Positions 46,235-57,792 of a stretch of DNA of 64,000 bases are shown here, in pieces. A program made the position numbers and the translations under genes. The notes beneath the pieces were generated by a model. It was not told the DNA's origin and made no database searches. It saw only the letters and a program-made list of their open reading frames with translations. Origin of the DNA: Nageia nagi (Eukaryota; Pinophyta). The stretch spans positions 21,514,001 through 21,578,000 of the forward strand of contig JBITNC010000002.1 in the NCBI GenBank assembly GCA_050084985.1, read 5' to 3'. The first letter of the stretch is position 1, and every line of letters starts with the position of its first letter.

Positions 46235-49200
46235 GAAGGCAACTTCACCAACCCAATAAATTCCCTAAGCTTACAAAATTGAGCTTCAGAAAGGGGCTTG
46301 GTGAATAAATTAGTAGAGTTTAGTATTGATGGATAATACTACAAGTGTAGAAGACTATCCATAACCTTCTCTTTGATGAAGTGGGCTTGCATTTCTACAT
46401 GCTTTATTTTCTAATGGAAAATAAGATTCTTTTTTCAAGCAATATCTGATTAATTATCTGAAAAAATTTGAGATGGATGAACTTGATTATACCCTATTTC
46501 TTTTAGAATATGCTTCAACTAAATGGCTTCCTAGGCTACAACTGACATTGTATGATATTCAACCTTAGTGGTGGAGAGAGCAATAGTGGGCTAATTCTTA
46601 GAAGCTCAAGAGATAACACCTAAACCAATGCTAAACACATAAGTAGAGGTTAATTTTTTATCATCTATATCTCTCCCATAATCAGAATCTGAGAATCTTG
46701 AGAGAGCAAATGAGGGCAACTTGTCATACTTGAAAGCAAGATCCTTAGTGCCTGCAACATACCTCAAAATTTATTTAATTACATTAAAGTGCTCAATATA
46801 CAACTTTTGCATAAAGCAAGCCATAAAATTCATGAAAAAGGTAATATCTAGCCTAGAGATAGTCAAATAAAGAATACCTATTAGTTGTTTGTAAGTCATA
46901 GCATTCACCAACCAAGAGTTGGAACTCAGAGATAAAGTGATTTTAGGAGAGACTGGGATTGCAGCATGCTTGCACTCCTCCATTCTAAACTTTTTCAAGA
47001 TATTTGAGATATACTTGGATTAACTAAAGTAAGTATAATCTTTGTATTAGTACACTTGTATACCAAGGTAGTAGTGCAATAGATCAAGATCAATCATTTC
47101 AAAAGTTACCTTAAGTTTGGATATGCATTCTTATATGAGGACCATATTCTTCCTTATAATCAATAGATCATCCACATAGAGAAGAATCAAGATCAAGTAT
47201 TGTCATTGGTTGAGCACATATAGATCTATGTTAGAGAATCATTTAAAAAACCTAATATTCTCAAATTATCTTGAAATCTTTTTGTACCAAGCCCTAGGTG
47301 CTTGCTTAAGTCCATACAAAGAATTTTTTAACTTACATACAAAAGATTCTTTACCTTCCATAATAAACCTTTCTGGTTGGCTCATGTAGATCTCCATATC
47401 TAAGTCACCATTGAGGAAAGCACTCTTTACATCAATTTGTAAAACTTTCCATCTTTGAGCTACTAAAAGAGCTAGGATTACCTTGATAGTAGGCATCTTT
47501 GCCACTGAAGAAAAGGTTCTCATAATCAACTTCATATTTTTGAGCAACACCCTTAGCTACTAACCTTACTTTGTATTTCTTAATCTCTTCAACTGAATTA
47601 TATTTGACCTCAAAAATCTATTTATTACCGATCACATTGCATTCATTTAGATAAGGAACCAAATTCCAAGTTTATTTCTTCATTAGAGCCTCATACTCCA
47701 CATTCATTGCATTCATCTAAAACTCATGCTTTGAAGCTTCTTTGTAGGATGAGGGCTCATTATTACTATCAATTTTGGTAAATAAGGATTTATTAATGGT
47801 CATACTCCTTATTATCCTTTATGTTGAAGAGTTTTGTTCTTTAGATGACAAATCATTGAATTCATTGCTATTATACTCCCATCCATTATCAGATATTAAC
47901 ATCTTGATTTTGAATCCAAATTGATTTTCTACCAAAACATTGAAATCTTTGAACCTATCAAAGGTTTGATCCTTGTGCTCTAGAAGATAACCAAATGTTA
48001 TCCTACTAAATTCATCAATAAAGGTCAAGATATAAGATGCTCTTCCAAGCAACTTAATTGAAAATGGACCAATCAAATCTATATGCACAAGCTAAAAAGG
48101 TTGAGTTGTTCTAGTTACCTTATCTTTTAGAAACTTTTTTTGATTCATTTTATCTAGAATGCACTTTGCACAAAGACCAATTGTAGGTGATATTGTAGGA
48201 AAACCTTTCAAAAGTTCATAATCTTTCATAACTTGAATGTTCTTATGGTTTAGATGGCCCAATCGATGGTACCAAAGATTACCTCTAGAACAAACATTAG
48301 TTTCTTATTGCATATTTATCCATAATGTAAAGGTTATCTTTTATTGATCTTTTCACCAAATTGGAAAGACCCTTTTTCATGCATCAAGAGTGTGAGTTCA
48401 ACTCAAAGGAGTAACCCTTCCTTGTAACTTGAATTACGAAAAAGATATTTATAATGAGTTTAGGCATATAAAGCACATTCTCAAGAATTTTTCCTTTTAT
48501 AAAAACACTCCCAATACCTTGAACATTGAGGACTAAATTATCACCTATCATAACTACATCTTTTTTATACTTATGAAAGTTTTCAAATTTATCCTTTTCA
48601 AAATATGTGTGATAAGTGCATCTGGAATCAATAATCCAATCATTTGAAAAAGTACAAGACTTGGAGTAAAAGGTAGCAACATAAGTAGAATTCTTATTCT
48701 TCTTCTTATTATTAAATTTATTTGGTTTTTCAGATCCTTTTTCACCTTGATCTTTCTTTTTTCTGAAGCAATCAACTTCCTTATGACCATAGATGTCACA
48801 GAAATTACAATTTCCATCAAATTTAGCTTTGGTTTTATTTATCTTATCATGATCATAATTCTTCTTATTCCCATATTTTTTGAAATTCTTTCTAATAGGA
48901 TTAGAACCCTTCTTTTGGTTATAGCTCTTCTTTTTGAAGTGAGACTTCATTAGACCAAGTGCCATAAAAGTCTCTTTAGGAGTGTTGATCAATACTTTAT
49001 TGTTAAGTGTTTTCTCATGCTTCAAGAGAAACCTTGATATATTTTCTAAGGAGAACACTTCCTTTTTATCATCAAACCTAATTTCAATAATAGTCATAAA
49101 CTAACTAAATTTAGCAAAGAGACTTTGAAGGATAATGAAAGTTGGATACTCATCGTTGATCCAATTTTAACCACACCCCATAAGCTAGATCCAAAGGTAA

Positions 49201-49568
49201 AAATCTTATTCAGATATATTACCACACTTTTATTTTTCTCTTGACATGATTGAAGCAACTTCTGAAGAATGGTGAACCTCCTAGAAAATTTAGTGCCAAG
49301 GTAGATACTCTTTAATTTATCTCAAGATTCATTTGCAATGTTTGAATAAGATATCATGAGGTAGATCTCATCTAAAATTGTATGAAAGATTATAGAAGTT
49401 TTTAAATCATTCTTAATATTATAAGCTTTAATTTTCTTCTCCCTTGATGGAGCAACTTGGTTTTCATTGATAATCATCCAAAGTTTCAATGCTTGAAGTT
49501 CTATTTAGGTTCCCAAATATTATAGTTGGAATCATCCAAGATATGCTTGGGTGCAAAAGAGTCTACCA
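46235..49568 (-). pseudogene. copia D gag-pol polyprotein
   Basis: Start at 49568 (MVDSFAPKHILDDSNYNIWE). Gag continues to about 48750 and includes an intact CCHC knuckle, CNFCDIYGHKEVDC (near 48812-48771). The protease has IIDSRCTYH near 48640, with arginine where the catalytic DSG glycine should be. Integrase keeps HIDLIGPFSIKLLG (48088 down) and ISDNGWEYNSNEF. RT (47550-47266) has AKMPTIKVILALL, QIDVKSAFLNGDLD and NSLYGLKQAPRAW, with YVDDLLII near 47175. RNase H (46998-46240) has CKHAAIPVSPK and YLTISRLDI. Stops and shifts throughout, but it is the best preserved polyprotein of the family here. Confidence 0.88.
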
Positions 49569-50689
49569 TTAATACAAAATAATATGAAAGAAATAAAAAA
49601 TGTAAGCATATATGTTGAATTTAAAAATATGTTAATCATACAAATACATGTTTGAACTAATCAATAAATCAAATGCTTAAATTGCTAACAAGAATAATAA
49701 TCATACATCCAACATCTTCGTCACCAAGTATAACTAAATAGAGAAAAAATTTGAGATTTGTTTTCTTGTTTAAAATTAGGCCTTCACCTGGATGCCCATA
49801 AGGAGCCCAAGTCCTACCAATTCTCAACCAATTCCCCTTGGGTAATGATATACTCTCATAAGGAGAAGTACTAGCTATTTTTTAAGATTATGACATATGT
49901 TGGATTGACCAAATTAATTATCTTGATTAAGTTTTCAATTTTTCATTTAGGTTATCAAGATAATCGCTAAAGGGATAGGCGAACATATGGTATCACTGCA
50001 CATATGCTTATCCATCTATATGGAATTAAATCCATACCAATAGAGGACTTAGAGGTAATTAAGAAATACAAACTTTTCACCAGTTGGATCGTCAGATTAA
50101 AAGGCTCCAATCCATCTTATCCTCACCTCATAGCTCTCTAAACAAGTCATGTTGCAAAAAAATGTATGGATGTGTTCATTTTAAGGGAAGTAATTTTCAA
50201 TGTTTGTGTACTTTGCATATAAAGCAAAAGTCCAAAATAAATAAAATATTTTAAAAATAAAACTACATCCCACATGATTCATAAGTATGAACCAAAGAGT
50301 CTAATGGGTTTTGTTACAACTCCTAATGGATATCTTTACAAAGGTTTATTAATTTTAAGTAACAATAAATGAGCTTAAGTGTCCAATGGGTTTTGTCACA
50401 ACCCCTAATGGATCTCTTTACAAAGGTTCATTATTGAAGATGAGAAATTCTCTCCCTTGTTACTTAAAAAAGACCTAAAATAATTTCTTAATAGCAATTT
50501 AATATAACATTCATAAGCAAGTCTTTAAGTGAACTTTTATCCAACAACATGTATACGATCAAAATAATAAACCATACACTAATTTTTTTTATCCATTTAG
50601 CAATATGCATTAGGAAAAAAAATAATACAAGAAAAAATTATCCAACCACATGTGCAATAAACATCCATTAAGATAAAACAACATTAATT

Positions 50690-50895
50690 TGTGCATATAT
50701 AATTAATCCATGCATATTTAACATTAATCTATGCAATTAACATTAATCCATGCATTTAACATTAATCTATGCATAATTAATTAATATTAATCCATGCATG
50801 CATAATTAATTAACATTAATCCATGCATGCATAATTAATTAATTAATCATGCATGCATAATTAATTACATTAATCCATGCATGCATAATTAATTT
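50690..50895. repeat. CATGCATGCATAATTAATTA tandem repeat
   Basis: Seven or so units of about 25-35 bases built from ATTAATCCATGCATGCATA and ATTAATTAAC, more uniform toward the higher-coordinate end. The alternating CATGCATG core is self-complementary. Confidence 0.8.
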
Positions 50896-51540
50896 CCATT
50901 TTTTATCTTAAAGACATGTTAAAAATAATATCCTTAAAATAACTTGCACTTAAGATAGAATTAACAAATAAAGAAATACTAGGCTAAAAAATGCTTCTAA
51001 TAAAATTAACCTAAAAATATTCAACTTTTAGTTCATACTTAAAAAATAATCCCTCTTATTTCAAAAAAATCCATCTCCCTTTTTAAAAAAAGATTCCCCT
51101 TAAAAAAAAAAAACTTAAAAAAATATAGGAACTATATATATATATATTATTTTTGTCTGTTGTTTTTTAATAACGTTGGGGGGGAAGGGACTGACCCTAC
51201 TCGTGCCATGCAAACAAAGACTGAATGGGGGAAAGGGGGGAATGTGTGTCGCTTGATGGTAAGGTACGACCCTGCCAACAAGAATGGGTTATAAAGGCGG
51301 TACACATTATTTGATGGCAAGTTGCGTACCCCCCAAGGCTGCAGCTCTTAGCTATCCGCACCAGCCAAGGATGGTCCCGTAAATAAAGAATTAAAAAAAA
51401 AGGGGTCCATGCGTCACCCAATGGCAAGTTACGTGCCCCCATGGCTACGAATCATGGCTAACCGTGTTGGTTAGGGTTGCAGCCCAAGGTTGTTTATTAT
51501 TTTTATATATATAAAAATTATATAAAAAACCTTTTTAAGA

Positions 51541-51693
51541 AAAAATTATCTGTATTAAAAATATAGTATATAAAAAATATTATTAAAGAATATATATATA
51601 TATATATATATATATACTTTTAATATATAACTCATATATATAAAGAAAAATTATCTGTATTAAAAATATAGTATATAAAAAATATTATTAAAG

Positions 51694-51727
<34 letters not shown>

Positions 51728-51758
51728 TTTTTAATATATAACTCATATATATAAAGAA
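51541..51758. repeat. 105-bp direct duplication with TA microsatellites
   Basis: AAAAATTATCTGTATTAAAA at 51541 and again at 51646. Both copies continue through AAAATATTATTAAAGAA, a TA run of different length, and AATATATAACTCATATATAT. The near identity implies a recent tandem duplication. Confidence 0.9.
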
Positions 51759-52307
51759 GAGCTCGTATATAAATTTTTGAACAATCAAAATTTGCATGCA
51801 TGTAAATTAATTTTACAAATATATTGTAAAAATATTTGAGCAATAGCATTATAGCAATGTTGTATAAACCAAAAAATTGCAGGACTTTTAACTATTTCTA
51901 TACTAAATAAAAACTTGCAATTTTAAGCTATAATAACCCATTTAAGCAAATTTACTCAAAATTTGCATATTATTACTACAAATTAAAGAATTTTATTTAA
52001 AATTGCAACTAACAAATTGTCTTTAGCAAAAATAATAAATGCATAGCAATAATATAAAATTGAATTAACATGTTAGCATATCCAAAAAATATGGCAATAA
52101 TATCTACTTTGACCAATTTTTGCTAAATAAAACTTTATAATCAAAGAAGCATAAAATGGTTAGTAATATAAGCAAAATTTGATAATGAATAAGGTAGGAG
52201 GGAGTTATACCTTCAAGTTGTTTTATCTCAACAAAGTATGGAGAAAGAAGAGGAAGGACCTTCAATGATGCTCAAGAGGAGCCTCCAAGAACAACTCTGA
52301 TACCATT

Positions 52308-52755
52308 TGATGAAATTAATCCTTTCTGAATTAACTACTAATCTACCAAGATCTCAAGAAGGCACTTTCAACACCAACATTATAACACAATAACTCAAGT
52401 CAATATCACAAATAACTATAAAGTGGTTCCTCCCTCCTTGGGAGTACGCACACTAACTAAGATATTCTTATTCTCAATTACCTCTCTTACAAAATCTCTT
52501 CTCTCTCAAACTCTAAACCTATAGAAAAGCTTGCATTATAATTGTGTAAATTGAGAGGGGAGGGTTCTTCTCTTTTTATAAGAAGAAACCCACTCTAAAT
52601 TAAATCCCTTTCTTATTTTTAATTTCATACCTATTTTTAATCCTTATCCTATTTTTATTCCCTTAATACTTTAAGGTATCTAATGATATTTTAAGCATTA
52701 AGTGAATTTACATTAAAGAGAAATATTACACAATATTACATTACAAATTTTAACA
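52308..52755 (-). repeat. 5' LTR of copia D
   Basis: 448 bp. Minus strand TGTTAAAATTTG to AATTTCATCA. A TATA-like CTTATAAAAAGAGAAG lies near 52582-52567. It holds GGGAGTAC and the hairpin core near 52423-52455. It matches 44739-45188 closely. Confidence 0.92.
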
Positions 52756-54024
52756 CACCATGCTTCTAAAAAGTGTTAAGTATTTTGTCTACCATCATAT
52801 ATAGTCTTCCTATCAAATTACCAAGGCCTCCCCAATAATATATGATAAGCATGCATAGGTATTAGATTACATCAAACTTCATATTTATAAGTATTACCAA
52901 TTAAATTTTTTACTAAACATCTCTTATCAATAGTTGCCTCATTCCCTTTCTTGAACCAAGAAAAATGAGAAGGGTTTGGGTGCTTCTCACAATTTAGATT
53001 CAACTTATGTATCATTGCATTGAAAACCATATTTTCACAACTACCACCATCAATGATTACTTTGCATACCTTTCCTCTTGATGTGCATCTAATATGAAAT
53101 ATATTCATATGTAGTAAGGAACCACTATCATTTGTTTGTAGCTTGGCCTTCTTTAGATTAATCAACATCCTCCTTATCATAAGACTTTTGTCCATACTTA
53201 CAATAATTTTGACCTTAGTCTCCCCTTATTCTTTAACCAGATTAAATCTATCTTACCCTCTTTCTTCACCATCATAATGGGTATACTCAAATGTTCTATG
53301 GAATTCCTCTTTGCATTTATAACAAGTATATGATTTTCATGATCCATTTCCATCTTGACCTCCTACACTATTTCTTCCTCTCTAAAATCCTCTTTCTCTA
53401 TTGTTGGTTCCATGAACTTGCTCTATCTCTTCTTGTTTTTCCATAATTGAAGACTCTCCCATAGACGAATTAGATCCCCCATGCCCTTGATCTAGTAAAG
53501 ATGTTGACCCCTTCTTCTCTTCTCTTCTATAATTAATCCTCTTATGCTTCTCTTCATCTCTTAGGGTCATTTGATATGCACCTTCTATATAAACGGTATG
53601 ATGCATACTAAGCTCATGTTGAATAGAAAAGACTAGGTCATTTTCATACCTCATAGACCTTTACTCTTCTATCTCATTATGCTCTACCCAAATAGATAGT
53701 TTGTAAAACTCATTGGTATATTTCTTTATGATTTTATCCTTCTATCAGAGGTTCTAATATTTATGAAATAAGGTTTGGGAATAATCTATAGGTAAAAACT
53801 TCTCTTGCAACTTTTTCTTTGTCTTTTTCCATTCCTTAATCTTTTTCTTTATTTTAGTTTGTCATTGTGTTTGTAAATGATCCCATTATATTAAATCACG
53901 CCCCTTCAACTTCATGCATGCAAGCTTCACCCTCTTCTCTTTAGTAAGATTATTCCATTCAAAATATTTCTCCATACTATTCATCCAATCAATCAACTCC
54001 TCTAGTTTTAACCCACTCACATAT

Positions 54025-54748
54025 TGTTAGGATTCACTATATAAAAAAATAGCTTAAGTAATTCACACTTATACTACTTTGCAAAAGAATTCAATAAACA
54101 AATAAGTATATAATCGCACAAAAGAGATGAGATAATTTATAATGTGGTTTACCTAGTGTAGGCTACATCCACAAAGACTTTTTATTCCTTTAGTTCAATC
54201 ATTCTAAGCAACAAAGGATACAACCTACATAAAAATCATGCTATACTTTTCTCTTTGATCTTACAAGGAATCCTTACTACAAACTCAATCTCTCTCAAAA
54301 ACTCAATAATTACATCATGAAGATTATAATATACATACTTGGATTTATAAAATTCATACCATCTTACTTTTAATCCAAACTAGAGTGGAAATACATGCAT
54401 TAAGTTTGTCATCCCATTCAACCTCAGTTCATACATTTAAGATATCTCCAAGAGCAATTTTCTAGCACAAAATAAATATTTTCCATCTCTAGAGTCATAA
54501 TCGCTCACCAATAGATTGACTAGGTTATCAAGATTGACTTCTAGAGGTTTGACTGCAATTGCAATGTTGATCAGCCTAAAGATTACAACAAAATGTTGAT
54601 CTATTGGATGACTAGTATGATCATCCACCACCTAGATATTGGACTTTACTGAACGATTAAAACTTCTTGATCAACCTTATGAATGTTGACTGCAAAATAG
54701 AGAGTTAAATTTTGTACTTAGTCGTTTAATCAGACTCCATTCCTAACA
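54025..54748 (-). repeat. solo copia LTR inside the gypsy gag
   Basis: Bounded by TGTTAGGATT at the low end and TTCCTAACA at the high end. Flanks are CATAT (54020-54024) and CATAC (54749-54753), a 5-bp duplication with one change. Inside is GTGGATGTAGCCTACACTAG / GTAAACCACATT (near 54172-54140, minus strand), the copia hairpin core, closest to the LTR at 1194-1739. No internal sequence remains, so the two LTRs recombined. Confidence 0.8.
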
Positions 54749-55091
54749 CATACTCTAGAACTTCAATCTTGATTCCATAATAATTTCTTATAAGCCCTTC
54801 CAAGGCTTTAATTAGCCTATTTTTGAAATTTTAAGGTTCTCTCTTTGGGCCTTCTAATTCCACTTCCATTTCAACCTCAGATCCATCTTCCTTAGCCACA
54901 CCATCATAATCAAATCTTGGATATGAGCATGCATTTGGGCATCTTTGTATTATGCAATTAATTGCACCCATTAATTACGATATTTATGAATGTAGATCCT
55001 TCATCTACCTTTTCATATGGGCATAGCCCCCTCGCCCTCTAATGGCTCAGGATCCTCTAACCATATTCCTCCCATTAGAGAGATCACATCT

Positions 55092-55103
55092 GCTATGATA
55101 TCA
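55092..55103 (-). promoter_or_regulatory. primer-binding site of the chromovirus-like element
   Basis: Minus strand TGATATCATAGC, two bases inside the 5' LTR. It differs at two positions from TGGTATCAGAGC, the initiator-methionine tRNA site; both differences are G to A or G to T. Confidence 0.7.
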
Positions 55104-55105
55104 AA

Positions 55106-55674
55106 TGATATAGATTCACTACAAGAGACCAACAATGCACTCTAAGTAAATTACAGTAAGATAATAAATCCAATAGAAATAACCATAATAAAGAATATTG
55201 TAAATGGTATTCTTTATTATTTTGAATCTACACTAACTCCTCCAAGAGGATTACAATCAACTTATATCAAAACACCAATAATTCCCTTACTTTCCTATAC
55301 TTAATATTTTTAGTTTGTTATTTTTAGAAATATGATTTACTATTATTAGAAACCTTAGAATATAACTCAGATGACATCTAAAATAGAACCATGCATCCAT
55401 TATTAAATAAGTGTATCTTTGTCAAAATTATGTCTCTAAACTAACACTACACCCAAAAGTTACTAAAATTCTAACACTTTAAAAAATATAAAATATTCTT
55501 AAAAGCTAAATTTGGATCACTAAATGATAAGTTTAGGTCCCAATATGGTATAAAAATATCAACGTCCTCTAAGGGGACCTTGTAGAATCATAAACAATTT
55601 AATTATACATAAATTTTAAAAAAGGTTAAAACAAATACCTATATCAAAAGTTATAGCCTTGATAAGGTGCATCA
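55106..55674 (-). repeat. 5' LTR of the chromovirus-like element
   Basis: 569 bp. Minus strand TGATGCACC to CTATATCA. Paired with 43519-44087 and followed on the + strand by the duplication TTCTC. Confidence 0.9.
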
Positions 55675-57118
55675 TTCTCTTTCCACCATTAACATTTGGT
55701 GGTTCCCTGTTATCACCTACCAGGGATGACCCCTTAGCCAAGTTCAATGGATATGAGCTACGAGATTTTTTTAGAAAAGGAAATGCTCAAACTTTAGGCT
55801 TCTACTATACTCACACTAGGGATTGGATCTCATGGGAGACCTTCAAGCAATTCTATAGTTTGAAACTAGAAGATAAAGATACATATGATGTGGTTATAGA
55901 CTAAATTCCCTTCTCCATCTAGTGTAAATTATCAAGGTATTATCAAAGACCATGACGGATTGATTAATTTTGGCTTAGACAAGTTCTCTTGTTGTAGTAT
56001 AAAGCTTATCTTGGATATACTTAACTTTCTCCATATGTTCCAATGGGCAACTCCCTAAATGAAAGATGGGACCTTATCTCATCTCCTTTTAGGTTGAGTA
56101 CATGATTTAAGATGGCCTAAGCCCCTTACATTGAACCCAAATATGTTTGTTTTGCCTAGAGTGTCATACAACAAGGTTTACCATTAGGACAATGTCTTGA
56201 ATGTCTAGTTATAGAAAATCCTACTTGTGTTTTCAATGGTAAGCCTAAATATTTTTTGCACCTTTTTGGAGATGTATATGGGCTCAACTAACATGGAAAT
56301 GACTTCTATTTTCCTTTTTTAGACCCTTCATACTCAACTCCTTTTCTTGGCCTCATGTTATTCTAGGTGATCCAATTGAATTTTCTAACCACTTAACTAT
56401 TGTATGGAATATTTTTCATATTAACACCCTATTCCATCTTTAGAAGATATGCAACAAAGTAATATTCAATTAGTAAGATACTTCTCTTTTTATTTCTCTT
56501 GCTGATAAATTTTATATTTTTTACAATTATTGGTTGCAAATCATTGTTTAGGTTTAGAAAGTCAATGTGGAGAAACAACACCTCCAGAACCTTATGGATC
56601 ATTCAAGGGGGATGCTCCATGCGCCATGAGCAAGGTCCCTCCAAGTCTATCACCTTGGGGACATTCACGATCGCATTCTCACTCCCAACGTAGCTTATAA
56701 TCTTGGCCTATGAATCCACTTGAGGAAAGGCATTGGTCACAACCTCCTCTCAATCAAAAGTATCCTACTGCTTGTGGAGGGAGCCCCTCTTTGGATGGGA
56801 TGAATGTCTTTTAACCTCTAAACTAGTAATTGGATGTGGTGATACTACCATCACTCCCACGAGTGCTCACGATAATCTTTGTGTGGAGGAAATTAATGCT
56901 TCTAATGACCAGGATTAGCATGTACCCACATCGTCTTATAGTGTGTGGTATTATGATCACTTCGTGAAAAAATTTTGAGCTCATTCCCCCATATCACAAT
57001 GATGTGGATTGATTGTAGTTAGTTATAATGAATGTATCTTGACATGTATTTCTAACGACCATAATTTTGTTTGGTACAATAATTAAATGTGAAACAAAAA
57101 TTAAATAAGAAAAAAAAG
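55675..57118 (+). mobile_element. LINE, third segment (ORF2 C-terminus and 3' end)
   Basis: Joins segment 2 across the gypsy insertion (NWVGASLSTINIWWFP). The open piece to 55904 has DDPLAKFNGYELRDFFRKGN and WISWETFKQFYSLK, continuing the ORF2 C-terminal region. From about 56000 to 56950 the sequence has coding-like patches (RTLWIIQGG, GTFTIAFSLPT near 56600-56690) that I cannot assign. The A-rich run at about 57107-57117 sits exactly where homology to the P450 3' flank begins (57119), so it is probably the LINE tail. Confidence 0.65.
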
Positions 57119-57792
57119 TGGATTAATTTCAATTATCCATTTATACAAGTTATAAATGTGGATTAATTTCAACCATTGAATTATTGTTAAATATACACAT
57201 AAGAGATAAATGAGCTCTATAACTTTCATTGTCTATCATTATCGAATGGCTATCATATTTAATTATCTATCTAATATTAAAAAAAAAATTAATCATGTAC
57301 CATTAAAATAACAAACTCTCAACACTTAAAATCAATAGTTCATTATGTCAACTCATGCCCACAAAGAAGCATTTAAAATGACCACCACAAATTCTATGCA
57401 TTATATTATATCATATAACATAAGCATTTAAAAAGTTAAAACAAAAATATGGGTTATAGTGACAAGAAGAAAGGTAAAAAAGTAAAATATATTAACGTTT
57501 ACGGTAGATCAATCGATCTTTTGAACGTCGTAGTAAGTCATTACATACAATCAACCCGGGATGAAGAAAGAATAATTTGACTAATTACGGACTTCTCTAA
57601 TCTAAACAAATCACAACAACCCAAATTATTTGTATTATCTAGATTGCATTACTACACTATGCTATGATTTATTTATTTTAAAAGCATTGCTACACTATGC
57701 TATGATTTGTTTATTGGAAAAACATGTAAGCAGAGACTTGCAGCTTGGAGAATTATGAGGGACTGGAAATAAAGTCGGAAACGGAGAGGAGG
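57119..57792 (-). other. CYP75-like 3' flank, unit C
   Basis: Matches 41211-41460 over its first ~250 bp, then is unit-specific. A 38-bp direct repeat GCATTACTACACTATGCTATG / GCATTGCTACACTATGCTATG starts near 57645 and 57684, probably in the 3' UTR. The base composition changes sharply from AT-rich to GC-rich near 57780. Confidence 0.7.

Larger units (their letters stand above)
49569..52294 (-). other. copia D leader (2.7 kb) with satellite-like and GC-rich blocks
   Basis: Long untranslated leader. It holds a CATGCATGCATAATTAATTA repeat block (about 50690-50895), a GC-rich block of three degenerate repeats (about 51240-51475), and a 105-bp direct duplication with TA runs (51541-51758). No gene was recognised; the open frame across the GC-rich block follows its repeats rather than a protein family. 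Copy C has a comparably long leader with a C-rich island at a similar place but of different sequence. Confidence 0.65.
44739..52755 (-). mobile_element. copia element D, full length, nested in the gypsy element
   Basis: 8.0 kb on the minus strand. LTRs 52308-52755 (5') and 44739-45188 (3'), perfect 5-bp duplication CACCA (44734-44738, 52756-52760), primer site TGGTATCAGAG (52305-52295) two bases inside the 5' LTR, and polypurine tract AAAGAGGAG (45197-45189). The gypsy polyprotein reads across the insertion point. Its proteins are close to those of copies A-C but the LTR is a different subfamily (TGTTAAAATTTG). Confidence 0.95.
52756..55105 (-). pseudogene. gag and protease of the chromovirus-like element
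   Basis: Minus strand: an acidic N-terminal piece (near 54900-54780), then gag LKLEELIDWMNSMEKYFEW, KEKRVKLACMKLKGRDLI, KKKLQEKFLPIDYSQTLF and YTNEFYKLSIW (near 54015-53690). A charged spacer with MRYENDLVFSIQHELSMHHTV starts at 53654. The protease (53195-52872) has VIIDGGSCENMVFNAMIHKL, HPNPSHFSWFKKGNEA and KRCLV, then LLGRPW-like text near 52810, the classic plant chromovirus wording. The active site reads DGG rather than DSG. A solo LTR splits gag at 54025-54748. Stops are frequent. Confidence 0.85.
43519..55674 (-). mobile_element. chromovirus-like Ty3/gypsy element, internally deleted, host to copia D
   Basis: LTRs at 43519-44087 and 55106-55674 with flanking 5-bp duplication TTCTC (43514-43518, 55675-55679). 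On the minus strand it holds a primer-binding site, gag, protease and the first few residues of the RT, then jumps to the integrase C-terminus. A copia element (44739-52755) and a solo LTR (54025-54748) are inserted in it. Without these its own sequence is only about 3.4 kb, so it is a deletion derivative that could not move alone. Confidence 0.9.

Noticed and set aside
51197-51442. 81-codon minus-strand frame in the copia D leader
   Set aside because: It spans three degenerate DNA repeats; similarity is at the DNA level and no protein family is apparent.
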